Origin: Sneathiella sp.
GTDB taxonomy: Bacteria > Pseudomonadota > Alphaproteobacteria > Sneathiellales > Sneathiellaceae
DNA: 36,935 nt
Assembly (NCBI RefSeq): GCF_029233945.1
Contig: NZ_JARGOQ010000035.1
Coordinates: 3,865 to 40,799 of the forward strand
Reading direction: 5' to 3'
Shown here piece after piece: positions 9,901 through 17,870 of this stretch. The notes below the pieces were generated by a model. It was not told the DNA's origin. It searched no databases and worked only from the letters and a program-made list of their open reading frames with translations. Made by a program: the position numbers and the translations under genes. Within the stretch, counting starts at the first letter, position 1. The number at the start of each line of letters is the position of its first letter.

Positions 9901-10466
9901 CGGGCCATATCAAGGAAGTCGGCTTCGAGTTGTATCAGGAAATGCTGGAAGAAGCGGTGGCGAATGCCCGTGAGACAGAGCTCGGCCACGCCAGCGAAGC
10001 GGAGGATAAATGGTCGCCGAGCATCAATATCGGCACATCGGTGCTGATACCTGAGCATTATGTCGCCGATCTCTCGCTCCGTATGGAACTCTACCGCCGG
10101 ATTGCGGCGCAGGAAACCGCCGAGGAAATCAACGCCTTCGCCATTGAGCTGGTGGATCGTTTCGGGCCGCTGCCTGATGAGGTATCCCATCTGATCGAGG
10201 TGATGACAATCAAGCATTTCTGCCGCACGGCGAATATAGAGAAGATCGAGGCCGGACCGAAAGGCGCTGTTCTGACGTTCCGCGAGAATAAATTCGATAA
10301 TCCGGGCGGGCTGGTGGAGTTTATCTCGCGCGCCCCCGGCTCAACAAAGCTGCGCGGCGATCACAAGCTGGTCCACAGCCGCAGCTGGCAGCATCCGGAA
10401 GATCGGTTAAAAGGGGTACTCTGGCTCGCGCAGAATCTCGCGAAGATCGCCAAGGCCGCCAACTAA
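6969..10466 (+). CDS. mfd: Transcription-repair coupling factor Mfd
   Basis: This is a complete 1165-residue Mfd, the ATP-driven translocase that removes RNA polymerase stalled at DNA lesions and recruits UvrA. The N-terminal UvrB-like region is followed by the CarD-like RNA polymerase interaction domain at about 490-560 (GDYVVHVDHGIAQYEGL). The RecG-like translocase motor has Walker A GDVGFGKT at 642-649, the DEEQHFGV box at 743, TATPIPRTLQQAM, and QIRGRIGRS. The C-terminal TRCF domain ends the protein. It begins 6 bp after sdhE. Its stop codon lies one base from the stop of the convergent thiol oxidoreductase gene, leaving no space for a separate terminator. Confidence 0.97.
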   Translation: MSNTTAPRLSHRILELTQGDHAFRLESVPEGYDAYLLGEVARESDRDLLFVLRDDIRMAASEATLAFFRSDIEVISFPAWDCLPYDRVSPHAEIVAHRMTSLGRMTEQSDKPRIFLTTLNAVTQRVPPVEMVKNSRLDIRVGDKVNGSDLAAYLVANGFSRIGTVMEPGEFAVRGGLIDIFPPGAENPVRLDLFGDQVDGIRAFDALSQRSTGKIDKLEFTAASEFLLNDTSVPLFRSRYREEFGAVTQDDPLYEAVSEKRRHAGMEHWLPLFHEQMETIFDYLPDAILFLDHMLEEALDARHDTVMDYYQSRKDAPRSGNADYKPLPPEYLYLNPEEWHQNIASRAAGQFSPFKSGTEDAATLDAAGKAGRDFAPERARHEANIYDYLKSHVVAALDDKKQVILAYFTNGSRARNKTVLADHRIEPVREIGDFRDISGPNIPNLAILPLDKGFETPDFIVIGEQDVLGDRLVRPRKSSKRHENFIAEASQLSPGDYVVHVDHGIAQYEGLTTIEISAAPHDCVTLLYAGGDKIYLPVENIEMLSRYGGSDMAAVLDKLGGSGWQARKAKLKKRVMEMADQLIGIAAARQLRKAERLIPPDGLYAEFCAEFPFEETEDQLKAIEDTLTDMASGRPMDRLICGDVGFGKTEVALRAAFTAAMAGQQVAIVTPTTLLARQHFKGFTARFADLPVRIAQLSRMVTTKEANQTKAELTSGQVDIVIGTHALLAKSIKFNNLGLVIVDEEQHFGVGHKERLKELRADVHVLTLTATPIPRTLQQAMTGIRDLSIIATPPVDRLAIRTFVLPFDPVVLREALLREHYRGGQSFIVCPRLKDLPEIGEFLREHVPEVKYVTAHGQLPAKELDSVMNAFYDGAYDVLVATNIVESGLDIPSANTLITYRADMFGLAQLYQIRGRIGRSKTRAYAYLTLPPRKRLSDAAEKRLRVLQSLDTLGAGFTLASHDLDIRGAGNLLGDEQSGHIKEVGFELYQEMLEEAVANARETELGHASEAEDKWSPSINIGTSVLIPEHYVADLSLRMELYRRIAAQETAEEINAFAIELVDRFGPLPDEVSHLIEVMTIKHFCRTANIEKIEAGPKGAVLTFRENKFDNPGGLVEFISRAPGSTKLRGDHKLVHSRSWQHPEDRLKGVLWLAQNLAKIAKAAN

Positions 10467-10467
10467 G

Positions 10468-11121
10468 TTATTCAGGCGTATCCGAAGGATTCGCGGCTTC
10501 ATCCGCGATTTTGTCAAAGGCCGCGAGAAAGGCCGCCGGGTCTTGTGCACCCGAGACGGCATATTTATCATTCAGGATAAAGAAGGGAACACCGGAAACA
10601 CCCATCTGGCGGGCGCGCATATCCTCTTCACTCACCAAGTCACGATCGGCGCCCTTTTCGAGCAGGTCCGCGACCAGCGTCTTGTCCATCCCGGCCTCTT
10701 CGGCGGCGGCAATCAAAACGGCATGATCCCCGATATCCTCCCCATCGATAAAGAAGCGGCGGAACAGGATTTCCACAAGTGCATCCTGACATCCGGCAGT
10801 ATTCGCCCAGCGGATCAGCCGATGGGAGTCGAGGGTATTGGGGCTCCGTTCAATTTTTGAGAAATTAAAAGGAATATCAACAGCCTGCCCCGCGACCTTG
10901 ATATTTTCATAGAGCTCTTTCGCGCGTTCGGGGCTGCCAAATTTACGGGCCGTGAATTCTTTCCGGTCCGCGCCCCCTTCGGGCATATCGGGATGGAGCT
11001 GAAAAGGATGCCAGTTAACCTCCACATCAAGATCGGGACGGGCGGCGAGGGCGGCTTCCAGTTTCCGTTTGCCGATGAAACACCAAGGGCACACGGTATC
11101 AGAGACAATATCTATTTTCAT
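10468..11121 (-). CDS. DsbA-family (FrnE-like) thiol oxidoreductase
   Basis: This 217-residue protein has a thioredoxin fold with CPWC at residues 11-14 directly after the first beta strand (IDIVSDTVCPWCFIGKRKLE), the long helical insertion typical of DsbA, and a cis-Pro loop in GVSGVPFFILNDKYAVSGAQ. The pattern matches the FrnE/2-hydroxychromene-2-carboxylate isomerase branch. No signal peptide is visible, so it is probably a cytoplasmic disulfide oxidoreductase or isomerase, as described for FrnE of Deinococcus. Two cysteines in the active motif favour a redox role over GST-like isomerase activity. The physiological partner is unknown. Confidence 0.9.
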   Translation of the reverse strand: MKIDIVSDTVCPWCFIGKRKLEAALAARPDLDVEVNWHPFQLHPDMPEGGADRKEFTARKFGSPERAKELYENIKVAGQAVDIPFNFSKIERSPNTLDSHRLIRWANTAGCQDALVEILFRRFFIDGEDIGDHAVLIAAAEEAGMDKTLVADLLEKGADRDLVSEEDMRARQMGVSGVPFFILNDKYAVSGAQDPAAFLAAFDKIADEAANPSDTPE

Positions 11122-11191
11122 ACCCTGACTATAGGGCGGCCCATGGGCCCATTCAAGGGGTAACTGGAACGATCAGTCTAAATAGCCGCCG

Positions 11192-12496
11192 TTACGCCGC
11201 CTTTTCTTCATCAAGACCCTGAGACATCCCCCGCTCAACGACATCTTCAATGCTGTCGTTCGGCATGACTTCCGCCAGGCCGACAAAGGTTTCCACGCGG
11301 ATCGGGTCAGAAAGCTGTGGAAGCGCAAATTCGGTCGCGCGGAGTACCCCTTCCACCCGCTTGAGCGCAGTGAGGGCTTCCACTTTACGGGTGCCGGGAA
11401 GCGCAATCAGGAAATGCCCGGGTTCGAGATGGCTGCAAAAATCCTCTCCGCGAACGAGGTTGGATAGCGCCGAGCCGATCTGGCGGAGCAGCTGATCGGC
11501 GGAAGGATATCCGTGCCTCTCCCGCACGCCCTCCAGATTAGCAATCTTGATGGTCGCCACGCTCAGGACTTTATGCTGCACCGCATGCTCCTTAAACATG
11601 ACCGGCAGATGCGCCCGCATGAACCCGGTGGAGTAGAGCCCCGTCGATCCATCCGCCACGGGATGCGGCTTGGCGACCCGGAACAGCTTCTGGATCGCAA
11701 AGCGATAGCGATATTGCTGAATTTGCAGGCCGACCCGGTTAATCAAAGCATCCATCTCGGCCTCATGAAGGATAACGTCCGACACACCGTGAACAAAGGC
11801 GGCGCGGCGATTCTCCGCATCCTCCAGAACCATCAGCACGGGAAGGTTATAAAGCCGCGTGTCTGCCCGGATATCATTGCAGAGCCGAAGGTTGCTGTCG
11901 CCATGACCGACACCGGAGAGGATAACCGCATCAAATTCCTGCGCCCGCAGGTCGTCAATCGCTATTTCCGGATTTTTACAGATATGGATATTGGTCCGCG
12001 TGTCGAGACGGAGAAGGATGTTGCCCAGTACCACCGTCTTGTTGCCGACGATCAGAATATTAGCCTCACCGATATCCGGCTCGGGGGAGGTGACGGTTGA
12101 TAGATCCACACCATAGGTTTCCGTTGTCGCACTCCGGCGCGCGAGTTCCTGCTCCATCGTTTCCAGCCGCACGAGCGAGGCAACACGGCGGATAAGTTCG
12201 AGATCGCAAAAGCCCGGGGAGATGGTCTGTATCCGGCATTTGAAGTCCGCCGGCCCGACCAGCAACGTCGGAAAGGCATTCTCTGCCGCCATCCTGGCAA
12301 TATCCTTCACATTCACGTGGGCGGCATTATTCTCGCCGTCGATCAGGATCAGATCAAACGACTGATCTCCAAACTCCTGCTCAAACATCTCCAGAAAAGA
12401 CAGGCGTGTGCAACGATACCCGGCCTCAACGAGGCAAGGCTCTATGTTATTGGCCGGGCTGTCCGAGACAACCAGAAGATTGGCGGCGTAACGCAT
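11192..12496 (-). CDS. PopA/PleD-like REC-REC-degenerate GGDEF protein, probable c-di-GMP effector
   Basis: This 434-residue protein has the PleD layout. The first receiver domain (about 4-115) keeps a candidate phospho-acceptor Asp53 in LILIDGEN. The second receiver (about 145-260) has Ser194 in place of Asp. A GGDEF domain covers about 285-425. The catalytic GG[DE]EF motif is replaced by EPGHF at 358-362, so cyclase activity is unlikely. The inhibitory-site motif RxxD is intact as R349-G-E-D352, exactly five residues before that position. This combination of lost active site and kept c-di-GMP site is what defines Caulobacter PopA, a c-di-GMP receptor controlling cell-cycle proteolysis and flagellar assembly. 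I infer an effector role but not the same targets. The start at 12496 (MRYAANLL) is chosen because GGAG lies 9 nt upstream and the receiver begins at once; in-frame ATGs at 12505 and 12535 are alternatives. It is divergent from the next SDR gene. Confidence 0.85.
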   Translation of the reverse strand: MRYAANLLVVSDSPANNIEPCLVEAGYRCTRLSFLEMFEQEFGDQSFDLILIDGENNAAHVNVKDIARMAAENAFPTLLVGPADFKCRIQTISPGFCDLELIRRVASLVRLETMEQELARRSATTETYGVDLSTVTSPEPDIGEANILIVGNKTVVLGNILLRLDTRTNIHICKNPEIAIDDLRAQEFDAVILSGVGHGDSNLRLCNDIRADTRLYNLPVLMVLEDAENRRAAFVHGVSDVILHEAEMDALINRVGLQIQQYRYRFAIQKLFRVAKPHPVADGSTGLYSTGFMRAHLPVMFKEHAVQHKVLSVATIKIANLEGVRERHGYPSADQLLRQIGSALSNLVRGEDFCSHLEPGHFLIALPGTRKVEALTALKRVEGVLRATEFALPQLSDPIRVETFVGLAEVMPNDSIEDVVERGMSQGLDEEKAA

Positions 12497-12694
12497 TCTT
12501 AGCATCTCCAAAATTACAAGCCGCCAGTTTGGCATGAAATTTCTTAAAATAATGTGAGTTTCCCCCAAATACTGCCAATCCCGCCTGAACGGCCTGAGTG
12601 ATTTATAAATGCAGCCTTGATTTTGCGCATGGGACGGGAAATCATACAGACAGAACGACAACAAAAATAACAAGACGCAGCTCAGGAGAAATTT

Positions 12695-13462
12695 ATGACA
12701 TTGCCACAAAACCTTGAAGGGAAGCATGCGTTGGTGACGGGCGCGTCGTCCGGACTTGGCCGGCAATTTGCGCTGACGCTCGCGCGGGCCGGAGCGAAGG
12801 TAACGCTCGCCGCCCGCCGGATAGAGAAGCTGGAGGAACTGGCGGCGGAAATTGCGGCCTTCGACGGGCGTGCCCTGCCGGTGCGGATGGATGTCACGGA
12901 TATCGCCAGCATTGAGGAGGCCATTCATGTTGCGGAAACGGAACTCGGGCCGGTCAATATCCTCGTCAATAACTCCGGTGTCAGCGCCCAGTGCCGGGCG
13001 GAAAACGTCACCGAAAAAGATTTCGATTATGTCATGGACACCAACGGGAAGGGCGCCTTTTTTGTCGCCCAGGCTGTCGGGCAAAGCATGATCCGCCATG
13101 GTCAGGGCGGCAAGATTATCAATATTGCCTCTGTCGCCGCATCGAGGGTGCTCAAGCAAAGCGTCACCTATTGCATGTCAAAGGCGGCGGTGGCCCATAT
13201 GACCCGCGCGCTTGCCGATGAATGGGGACGGTATAAGATCCAGGTCAACTGCCTGAACCCGGGTTATATCGTGACGGAGCTTAATCGCGACTATTGGGAG
13301 ACCGAGTCCGGCAAGCGGCTCACCTCCAAACTGCCGGGCCGCCGGGTAGGGGAACCGTCCGATCTTGACGGGGCGCTGTTACTGCTCTCCGGGACCGGTT
13401 CTGATTTCATGACGGGCTCGGTTATCGCGGTGGATGATGGCATGACCGCACAAGGGTTTTAG
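12695..13462 (+). CDS. SDR-family NADP-dependent oxidoreductase
   Basis: This is a 255-residue classical SDR. The cofactor loop TGASSGLG is at 15-22, and paired Arg41-Arg42 after the second strand point to NADP(H). The NNAG motif is varied to NNSG (92-95), and the catalytic residues are N117, S146, Y159 and K163 (YCMSK). The C-terminal part (SDLDGALLLLSGTGSDFMTG and VDDGMTAQGF) is typical of the 3-ketoacyl-ACP reductase-like group. AGGAG lies 8 nt before the ATG. The FAD monooxygenase gene starts 9 bp after its stop, so the two are very likely co-transcribed and may act on the same compound; the substrate is unknown. Confidence 0.93.
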   Translation: MTLPQNLEGKHALVTGASSGLGRQFALTLARAGAKVTLAARRIEKLEELAAEIAAFDGRALPVRMDVTDIASIEEAIHVAETELGPVNILVNNSGVSAQCRAENVTEKDFDYVMDTNGKGAFFVAQAVGQSMIRHGQGGKIINIASVAASRVLKQSVTYCMSKAAVAHMTRALADEWGRYKIQVNCLNPGYIVTELNRDYWETESGKRLTSKLPGRRVGEPSDLDGALLLLSGTGSDFMTGSVIAVDDGMTAQGF

Positions 13463-13471
13463 GGAGGCAGC

Positions 13472-14725
13472 GTGGCGGAATTCAGCGGAATAATTGCTGG
13501 TGGCGGCTTGGTCGGACTGACCCTCGCGCTTGCGCTTCACCAAAAGGGGATCAAGGCGAGCGTTTATGAGGCAGTTAAGAAAATCAAGCCTTTAGGGGTC
13601 GGGATTAATCTTCTCCCTCATTCCGTGCAAAATCTCGCAAAGCTCGGCCTACTAGAGGAGATTGAGAAGGTCGCCATTAAAACCTCCAGCCTCGCTTACT
13701 ATACCGAAGACGGCAAAGTGATCTGGCGGGAGCCGCGCGGGCTGGAAGCAGGTTACGACGTGCCGCAATTCTCCATTCACCGCGGCGATTTCCACATGAT
13801 CCTGCTGAACGCAGCACGGGAAAGGCTAGGGCCTGAGAATATCATCACCGGGCATCATTTCTCCAGTTTCGATCAGGATGCCGACGGTGTAACCGCTCAT
13901 TTCACCGATCGTCAGACAGCAGAACCCAAGGGCAGTGCGCGGGGGGATTTCCTGATTGGCGCCGACGGGATCAATTCGCAGCTTCGGCATATTTTCTATC
14001 CCAATGAAGGTCCGCCCAAATACTCCGGCCAGATGCTCTGGCGCGGGGTGACGGAGATGGAGCCCTTCCTTGATGGCCGGTCGATGTTTATGGCCGGGCA
14101 TAACGACCTGAAACTCGTTGCCTATCCAATCCGGGCGGAAAGCATGAGGCGCGGCAAATCCTATATCAACTGGATCGCGGAGCGGCGCATTCCCTCCGAT
14201 CTTGCGGCGCGGGCGGCGGACTGGAACGAAACGGGCCTGCTCACGGACTTCAAACCTTATTTTGAAAACTGGGATCTCGGCTGGCTGGATATCGGCAAGC
14301 TCTTCGATAAGGCCCTCTCTATCCATAAATTCCCGATGGTGGATCGCGACCCGTTACCGAAATGGTCCTTTGGCCGGGTGACATTGATGGGGGATGCGGC
14401 GCATGCCATGTATCCGAATGGGTCCAACGGTGTCTCGCAAGGGGTGCTGGATGCAATGACCTTTGCCGACCTGCTGGACGGCGCGACGGATATTGAGGCG
14501 ACGCTGACCGCCTATGAAGAGGCGCGAAGGGAGGCAACCGCAAAAATCTCCCTCGCCAACCGGCAAACGGGGCCGGAGCTTGTCATGCAGATGGTGAAGG
14601 ATCAATGCCCCGGCACCTGCGGGGAGGTCCATAGCTGCATTCCGCAAGCAACATTGGAGGAGGTGGCAACCGCCTATAAAAAGCTTGCGGGCTTTGACAA
14701 GCAGACCCTGAACGCCGTGAAATAA
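13472..14725 (+). CDS. FAD-dependent aromatic-type monooxygenase
   Basis: This 417-residue flavoprotein belongs to the class A monooxygenase group (p-hydroxybenzoate/salicylate hydroxylase-like). The dinucleotide-binding GGGLVG is at 10-15, the family DG motif appears as GADGINSQLR, and the second FAD motif GDAAHAMYPNGSNG begins at residue 307. These enzymes use NAD(P)H and oxygen to hydroxylate aromatic or conjugated substrates. The start is GTG at 13472, with GGGAGG six bases upstream. Its tight spacing after the SDR suggests a two-gene oxidative unit. The gene ends one base from the stop of the convergent FMN reductase gene. I cannot name the substrate. Confidence 0.9.
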   Translation: MAEFSGIIAGGGLVGLTLALALHQKGIKASVYEAVKKIKPLGVGINLLPHSVQNLAKLGLLEEIEKVAIKTSSLAYYTEDGKVIWREPRGLEAGYDVPQFSIHRGDFHMILLNAARERLGPENIITGHHFSSFDQDADGVTAHFTDRQTAEPKGSARGDFLIGADGINSQLRHIFYPNEGPPKYSGQMLWRGVTEMEPFLDGRSMFMAGHNDLKLVAYPIRAESMRRGKSYINWIAERRIPSDLAARAADWNETGLLTDFKPYFENWDLGWLDIGKLFDKALSIHKFPMVDRDPLPKWSFGRVTLMGDAAHAMYPNGSNGVSQGVLDAMTFADLLDGATDIEATLTAYEEARREATAKISLANRQTGPELVMQMVKDQCPGTCGEVHSCIPQATLEEVATAYKKLAGFDKQTLNAVK

Positions 14726-14726
14726 C

Positions 14727-15338
14727 CTACATCCCGTTTTTATACAGCATCAAATTCTGAACCTTTTCGCGAACCGGCTGCATCGCCTTTGCCGTCTCGA
14801 TCAGAAATTCCAGGCCGTAATTGAGGCGCGCGGTGAGGCGGGTATCGAGGGCTGTCTGCGGACTGCTGATAAACAGCTCCTCCACCTGACGGAGGATCAT
14901 GTGATCGGGCATCCACCAGAGAAAATTATTCTTGTAGCCACTCATGCGAAGCTCCGCGATGGGGTAGGCGCCGCCGGTACCGGAACTGACCGCGATCAAC
15001 TGCGCGGGCTTATGCGCCAACTCCCCGCCATCGCACATAAGGAGGAAATTCTTGAGGTGCGGCGGCGCCATACCCGACCATTCAGGACATATGACGACAA
15101 AGCCATGGCAGGATTTCAACCGCTCGGAGACAGGTTTCCAGAAGTTTTTAAGATCGCTATCGCTTTCCCATTTTTCCTCGTTCCAGAGCGGGACATTCAT
15201 ATCCCGAAGAGAGAAATAATCAACCTCCACCTTTAAATCAAAATTATCTATCAACATATTGATATATTGACCAATTCTGTCGGACTGGGATTTCCCTCGA
15301 ATACTGCCGACAATGATTCCGATTTTGACGTCCGACAT
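14727..15338 (-). CDS. NADPH-dependent FMN reductase family protein
   Basis: This 203-residue protein has the flavodoxin-like fold of the NADPH-dependent FMN reductase/quinone reductase family. The phosphate-binding loop is in GIIVGSIRGKSQSDRIG near the N-terminus, a FVVICPEWSGMAPPHLKNFL block corresponds to the conserved PEYN-type loop (here PEWS), and GTGGAYPIAELRM follows. Such proteins reduce FMN, quinones or azo dyes with NAD(P)H. It is convergent with the FAD monooxygenase, which carries its own flavin, so a functional link between them is possible but unproven. The residues from the MILRQVEELF block onward suggest a complete C-terminus. Confidence 0.88.
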   Translation of the reverse strand: MSDVKIGIIVGSIRGKSQSDRIGQYINMLIDNFDLKVEVDYFSLRDMNVPLWNEEKWESDSDLKNFWKPVSERLKSCHGFVVICPEWSGMAPPHLKNFLLMCDGGELAHKPAQLIAVSSGTGGAYPIAELRMSGYKNNFLWWMPDHMILRQVEELFISSPQTALDTRLTARLNYGLEFLIETAKAMQPVREKVQNLMLYKNGM

Positions 15339-15479
15339 AAATTTTTAGCCCCTTTGAGCAACCCTAGTATCTAAAGTTTATTCATAGCGATGGAACTCCT
15401 GAACGATCCGAACAGGAGGAAATTGTTATCCTTTCTCGCAGTTCGTCCCTATTGTGTAAATGCTACAGGATAAAAATTG

Positions 15480-15497
15480 TTGCCCGGGAAAGGGCAA
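15480..15497. other. Small hairpin in the spacer before the glycosyltransferase
   Basis: TTGCCC, a 6-nt loop and GGGCAA form a perfect 6-bp inverted repeat in the 266-bp divergent spacer between the FMN reductase and glycosyltransferase genes. On the plus strand it is not followed by a T-run, so it does not look like a terminator there. It lies about 30 bp upstream of the candidate promoter and could be a regulatory site. Confidence 0.3.
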
Positions 15498-15529
15498 AAA
15501 AGATTGAAAATCCGGCTTTTTATCAATAA

Positions 15530-15557
15530 GTGACTGCTATTAGTCGATTTTTATAAT
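15530..15557 (+). promoter_or_regulatory. Candidate sigma-70-type promoter for the glycosyltransferase gene
   Basis: A perfect TATAAT at 15552-15557 is preceded, after a 16-bp spacer, by GTGACT (4 of 6 matches to TTGACA). It lies about 48 bp upstream of the glycosyltransferase start. The surrounding region is AT-rich compared with the genes. This is the clearest -10 element I see in the window, but it has not been tested. Confidence 0.45.
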
Positions 15558-15604
15558 CCTAATAAGAAGAATTTGGTCAGTGTGGCTTCGGGAACGGGTA
15601 GTCA

Positions 15605-16705
15605 ATGAATATGGATGTGACAATCGGAATATCGATCCGGGAAACATTTTCCAGAACCATCCCGTCGCTTAAATCCGTTCTGGCGGCCACGCCAGACGAT
15701 GTTCCGATTATATTCGTCTCCAGCGGCCTTCCTGATGCTATTCTTTCCGAGATTCAGTCTCTCGCCAAAAACCGCCCTATCAAGGTCATCCATGAGGATT
15801 GCTACCTCAGCCCGAACCAGGCGCGCAACCTGATCATTCAGGAGGCCAAGACGAAATATATCGCTTTCATCGACAATGATGTGGAGATGGCGAAAAACTG
15901 GCTGGAATCGTTGGTCCGCTGCGCAGTGGAAGAGGAGGCCGATATCGTCTCCCCGCTTGTTTTTGAACGCTTTCCTCTTTGGAAGTTTATTCATATCGCC
16001 GGCGGAGAAGCGCAAATACAGGAGCCGGGCAACGGCGTCCGGGTTTGTCATGAGCTGCACCATTTTTCCAAACAGGATATTGATGCGTTGCCCGAAACGC
16101 TTGAGCGCGGTCCGACGGAGCTGTTTGAGTTCCACACCGTCCTGATTAGCCGTGAATTTTTACTGGATATCGGGATGCTGGACGAAGATCTCTTGTCCGT
16201 TTCCGAGCATTGGGACGTCAGCATTTTAGCGCAGGCGCGAGGCGCCAAGGTCTTTTTAGAGCCGACGTCCAAAGTAACTTATCTACCGCCTTTCAAACCG
16301 ACGGAGGATGATCTCCGCCTGTTTAACCTGCGCTGGTGCGATGCATGGGTGAACGGATCCATTCACCGGCTGGAGGAGAAACACGCGCTTACGCCGGATC
16401 AAGGGAACCTGAAAGCCGTCAAGAAATTCGTCAAGGCCCACCGCCTGCATAAATATGTAAAAACACGCCGATTGATCGCAAAAATTCTCGGCGCAAAAGC
16501 CGCCAGTGTGTTTATCAACAGGGTGATCATTCGTATCGATCCCTTCCTTGTTAATCGCGCAATCCGGGATGATCTGGCGAAATGGCAGGACTACACACAT
16601 AATCCGGAAAGACGAAAAGATTTTCAGTATATCCCGGGCAAACATGCCGCTAATCAGCCAATTGCCCGCGCTGAACGTGCCGAGGAGCGAGCGAGAAAAG
16701 CGTAA
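15605..16705 (+). CDS. Family 2 (GT-A fold) glycosyltransferase
   Basis: This 366-residue protein has an N-terminal GT-A nucleotide-sugar domain. The opening VTIGISIRETFSRTIPSLKSVL, the NQARNLIIQEAKTKYIAFID block and the metal-binding D-N-D at 90-92 are typical of GT2 enzymes. Further on, GMLDEDLLSVSEHWDVSILAQARG matches the catalytic-base region. The last 120 residues (about 245-366) are highly basic and helical and may hold an acceptor-binding or membrane-associated part; no transmembrane helix is evident. The gene stands alone with its own promoter, between unrelated genes, so the glycan it builds is unknown. The Shine-Dalgarno sequence is poor, and an ATG two codons later is an alternative start. 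Confidence 0.85.
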   Translation: MNMDVTIGISIRETFSRTIPSLKSVLAATPDDVPIIFVSSGLPDAILSEIQSLAKNRPIKVIHEDCYLSPNQARNLIIQEAKTKYIAFIDNDVEMAKNWLESLVRCAVEEEADIVSPLVFERFPLWKFIHIAGGEAQIQEPGNGVRVCHELHHFSKQDIDALPETLERGPTELFEFHTVLISREFLLDIGMLDEDLLSVSEHWDVSILAQARGAKVFLEPTSKVTYLPPFKPTEDDLRLFNLRWCDAWVNGSIHRLEEKHALTPDQGNLKAVKKFVKAHRLHKYVKTRRLIAKILGAKAASVFINRVIIRIDPFLVNRAIRDDLAKWQDYTHNPERRKDFQYIPGKHAANQPIARAERAEERARKA

Positions 16706-16739
16706 ATAAGGCTGGCGCTCTCGTCAGCGCGCGGCACTT

Positions 16740-17834
16740 CTAGTCCGAAGTGGAGAAAAACCCGCGCGTCCGGTTGGCGAAGGCAACAAGGGACAGCATC
16801 ACCGGCACTTCCACCAGAACGCCCACCACGGTCGCAAGCGCCGCGCCGGAATTAAGGCCAAAGAGGCTGATGGCGACAGCCACGGCCAGCTCAAAAAAGT
16901 TTGAGGTCCCGATAAGGGCGCAAGGCGCCGCCACCTTGTACGGAACCCGCCAGGCCCAGGCGGCACCATAGGCAAGGGCGAAAATCCCGTATGATTGCAA
17001 AATAAGCGGGACGGCGATTAAAAGGATAAGCAGAGGCCGTTCCAATATGACCTGCCCCTGAAAGCCGAACAGCAGAACGACCGTCGCCAACAAGCCGAGG
17101 ACGGAGAAGGGCTTCACCTTGGCCGTAAACTGATCAACACGACTCGCGGCCTTTGGCGACCGATCCGATCCGGTCAGCAGGTGACGGGTCATCGCCCCCG
17201 CAAGAAGCGGGATCACCACATAGAGCGCAACAGAAAGAATAAGCGTCTGCCAGGGAACGACGATATCGGTAATGCCCAGCAGGAAAGCGACAATCGGCGC
17301 GAAAGCGAAAATCATGATCACATCATTGACGGACACCTGCACCAGCGTATAGGTCGCATCCCCCTTCGTCATCTGCGACCAGACGAACACCATGGCCGTG
17401 CAGGGCGCCGCACCAAGCAGGATCAGCCCCGCAATATAGCTTTGCGCGTCCTCAGGCGCGATCAGGTCCGCGAAAAGGTATTCAAAAAACAACACCCCGA
17501 GCGCGGCCATCGTAAAGGGCTTGATCAACCAGTTGACGATAATTGTCAGGATCAACCCCTTCGGGCGGTCCCCGATATGCTTCAGGCTGGCGAAATCGAC
17601 CCCGACCATCATCGGATACACCATCGCCCAGATCAGGACGGCGACGACAAAATTAACTGACGCATATTCAAAAGAGGCAATGGTCTCGAACAGGGAAGGG
17701 AACAGATTGCCCAGAACCAGCCCCGCAACAATACAGAGCGCCACCCAGAGGGAGAGCCATTTTTCAAAAATGCCGATACCCGCCTGAACCGGCTTATCCA
17801 GTTCGAGGCGATCTTGCAGACGTTCTTCAGTCAA
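16740..17834 (-). CDS. acr3: Arsenite efflux transporter Acr3
   Basis: This 364-residue membrane protein belongs to the Acr3 family (BART superfamily), which exports arsenite, and in some members antimonite, using the proton motive force. About ten hydrophobic segments are visible. The conserved Acr3 block [19 protein letters not shown] contains C145, the transmembrane cysteine needed for transport, and [13 protein letters not shown] carries the conserved Glu. The start is probably TTG at 17834, with AGGA about 10 nt upstream, since no suitable ATG exists before the first helix. It is the last gene of the arsR-arsC-acr3 operon, 36 bp after arsC. Confidence 0.95.
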   Translation of the reverse strand: MTEERLQDRLELDKPVQAGIGIFEKWLSLWVALCIVAGLVLGNLFPSLFETIASFEYASVNFVVAVLIWAMVYPMMVGVDFASLKHIGDRPKGLILTIIVNWLIKPFTMAALGVLFFEYLFADLIAPEDAQSYIAGLILLGAAPCTAMVFVWSQMTKGDATYTLVQVSVNDVIMIFAFAPIVAFLLGITDIVVPWQTLILSVALYVVIPLLAGAMTRHLLTGSDRSPKAASRVDQFTAKVKPFSVLGLLATVVLLFGFQGQVILERPLLILLIAVPLILQSYGIFALAYGAAWAWRVPYKVAAPCALIGTSNFFELAVAVAISLFGLNSGAALATVVGVLVEVPVMLSLVAFANRTRGFFSTSD

Positions 17835-17870
17835 TTAATTTATTCCTAAATTTGAGGTTATGGAACTTAT

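Noticed and set aside
12497-13159. Open frame extending the PopA-like gene far upstream, antisense through the SDR gene.
   Set aside because: The receiver domain begins at the 12496 start, which has a Shine-Dalgarno sequence. The upstream part is low-complexity antisense translation of the SDR gene.
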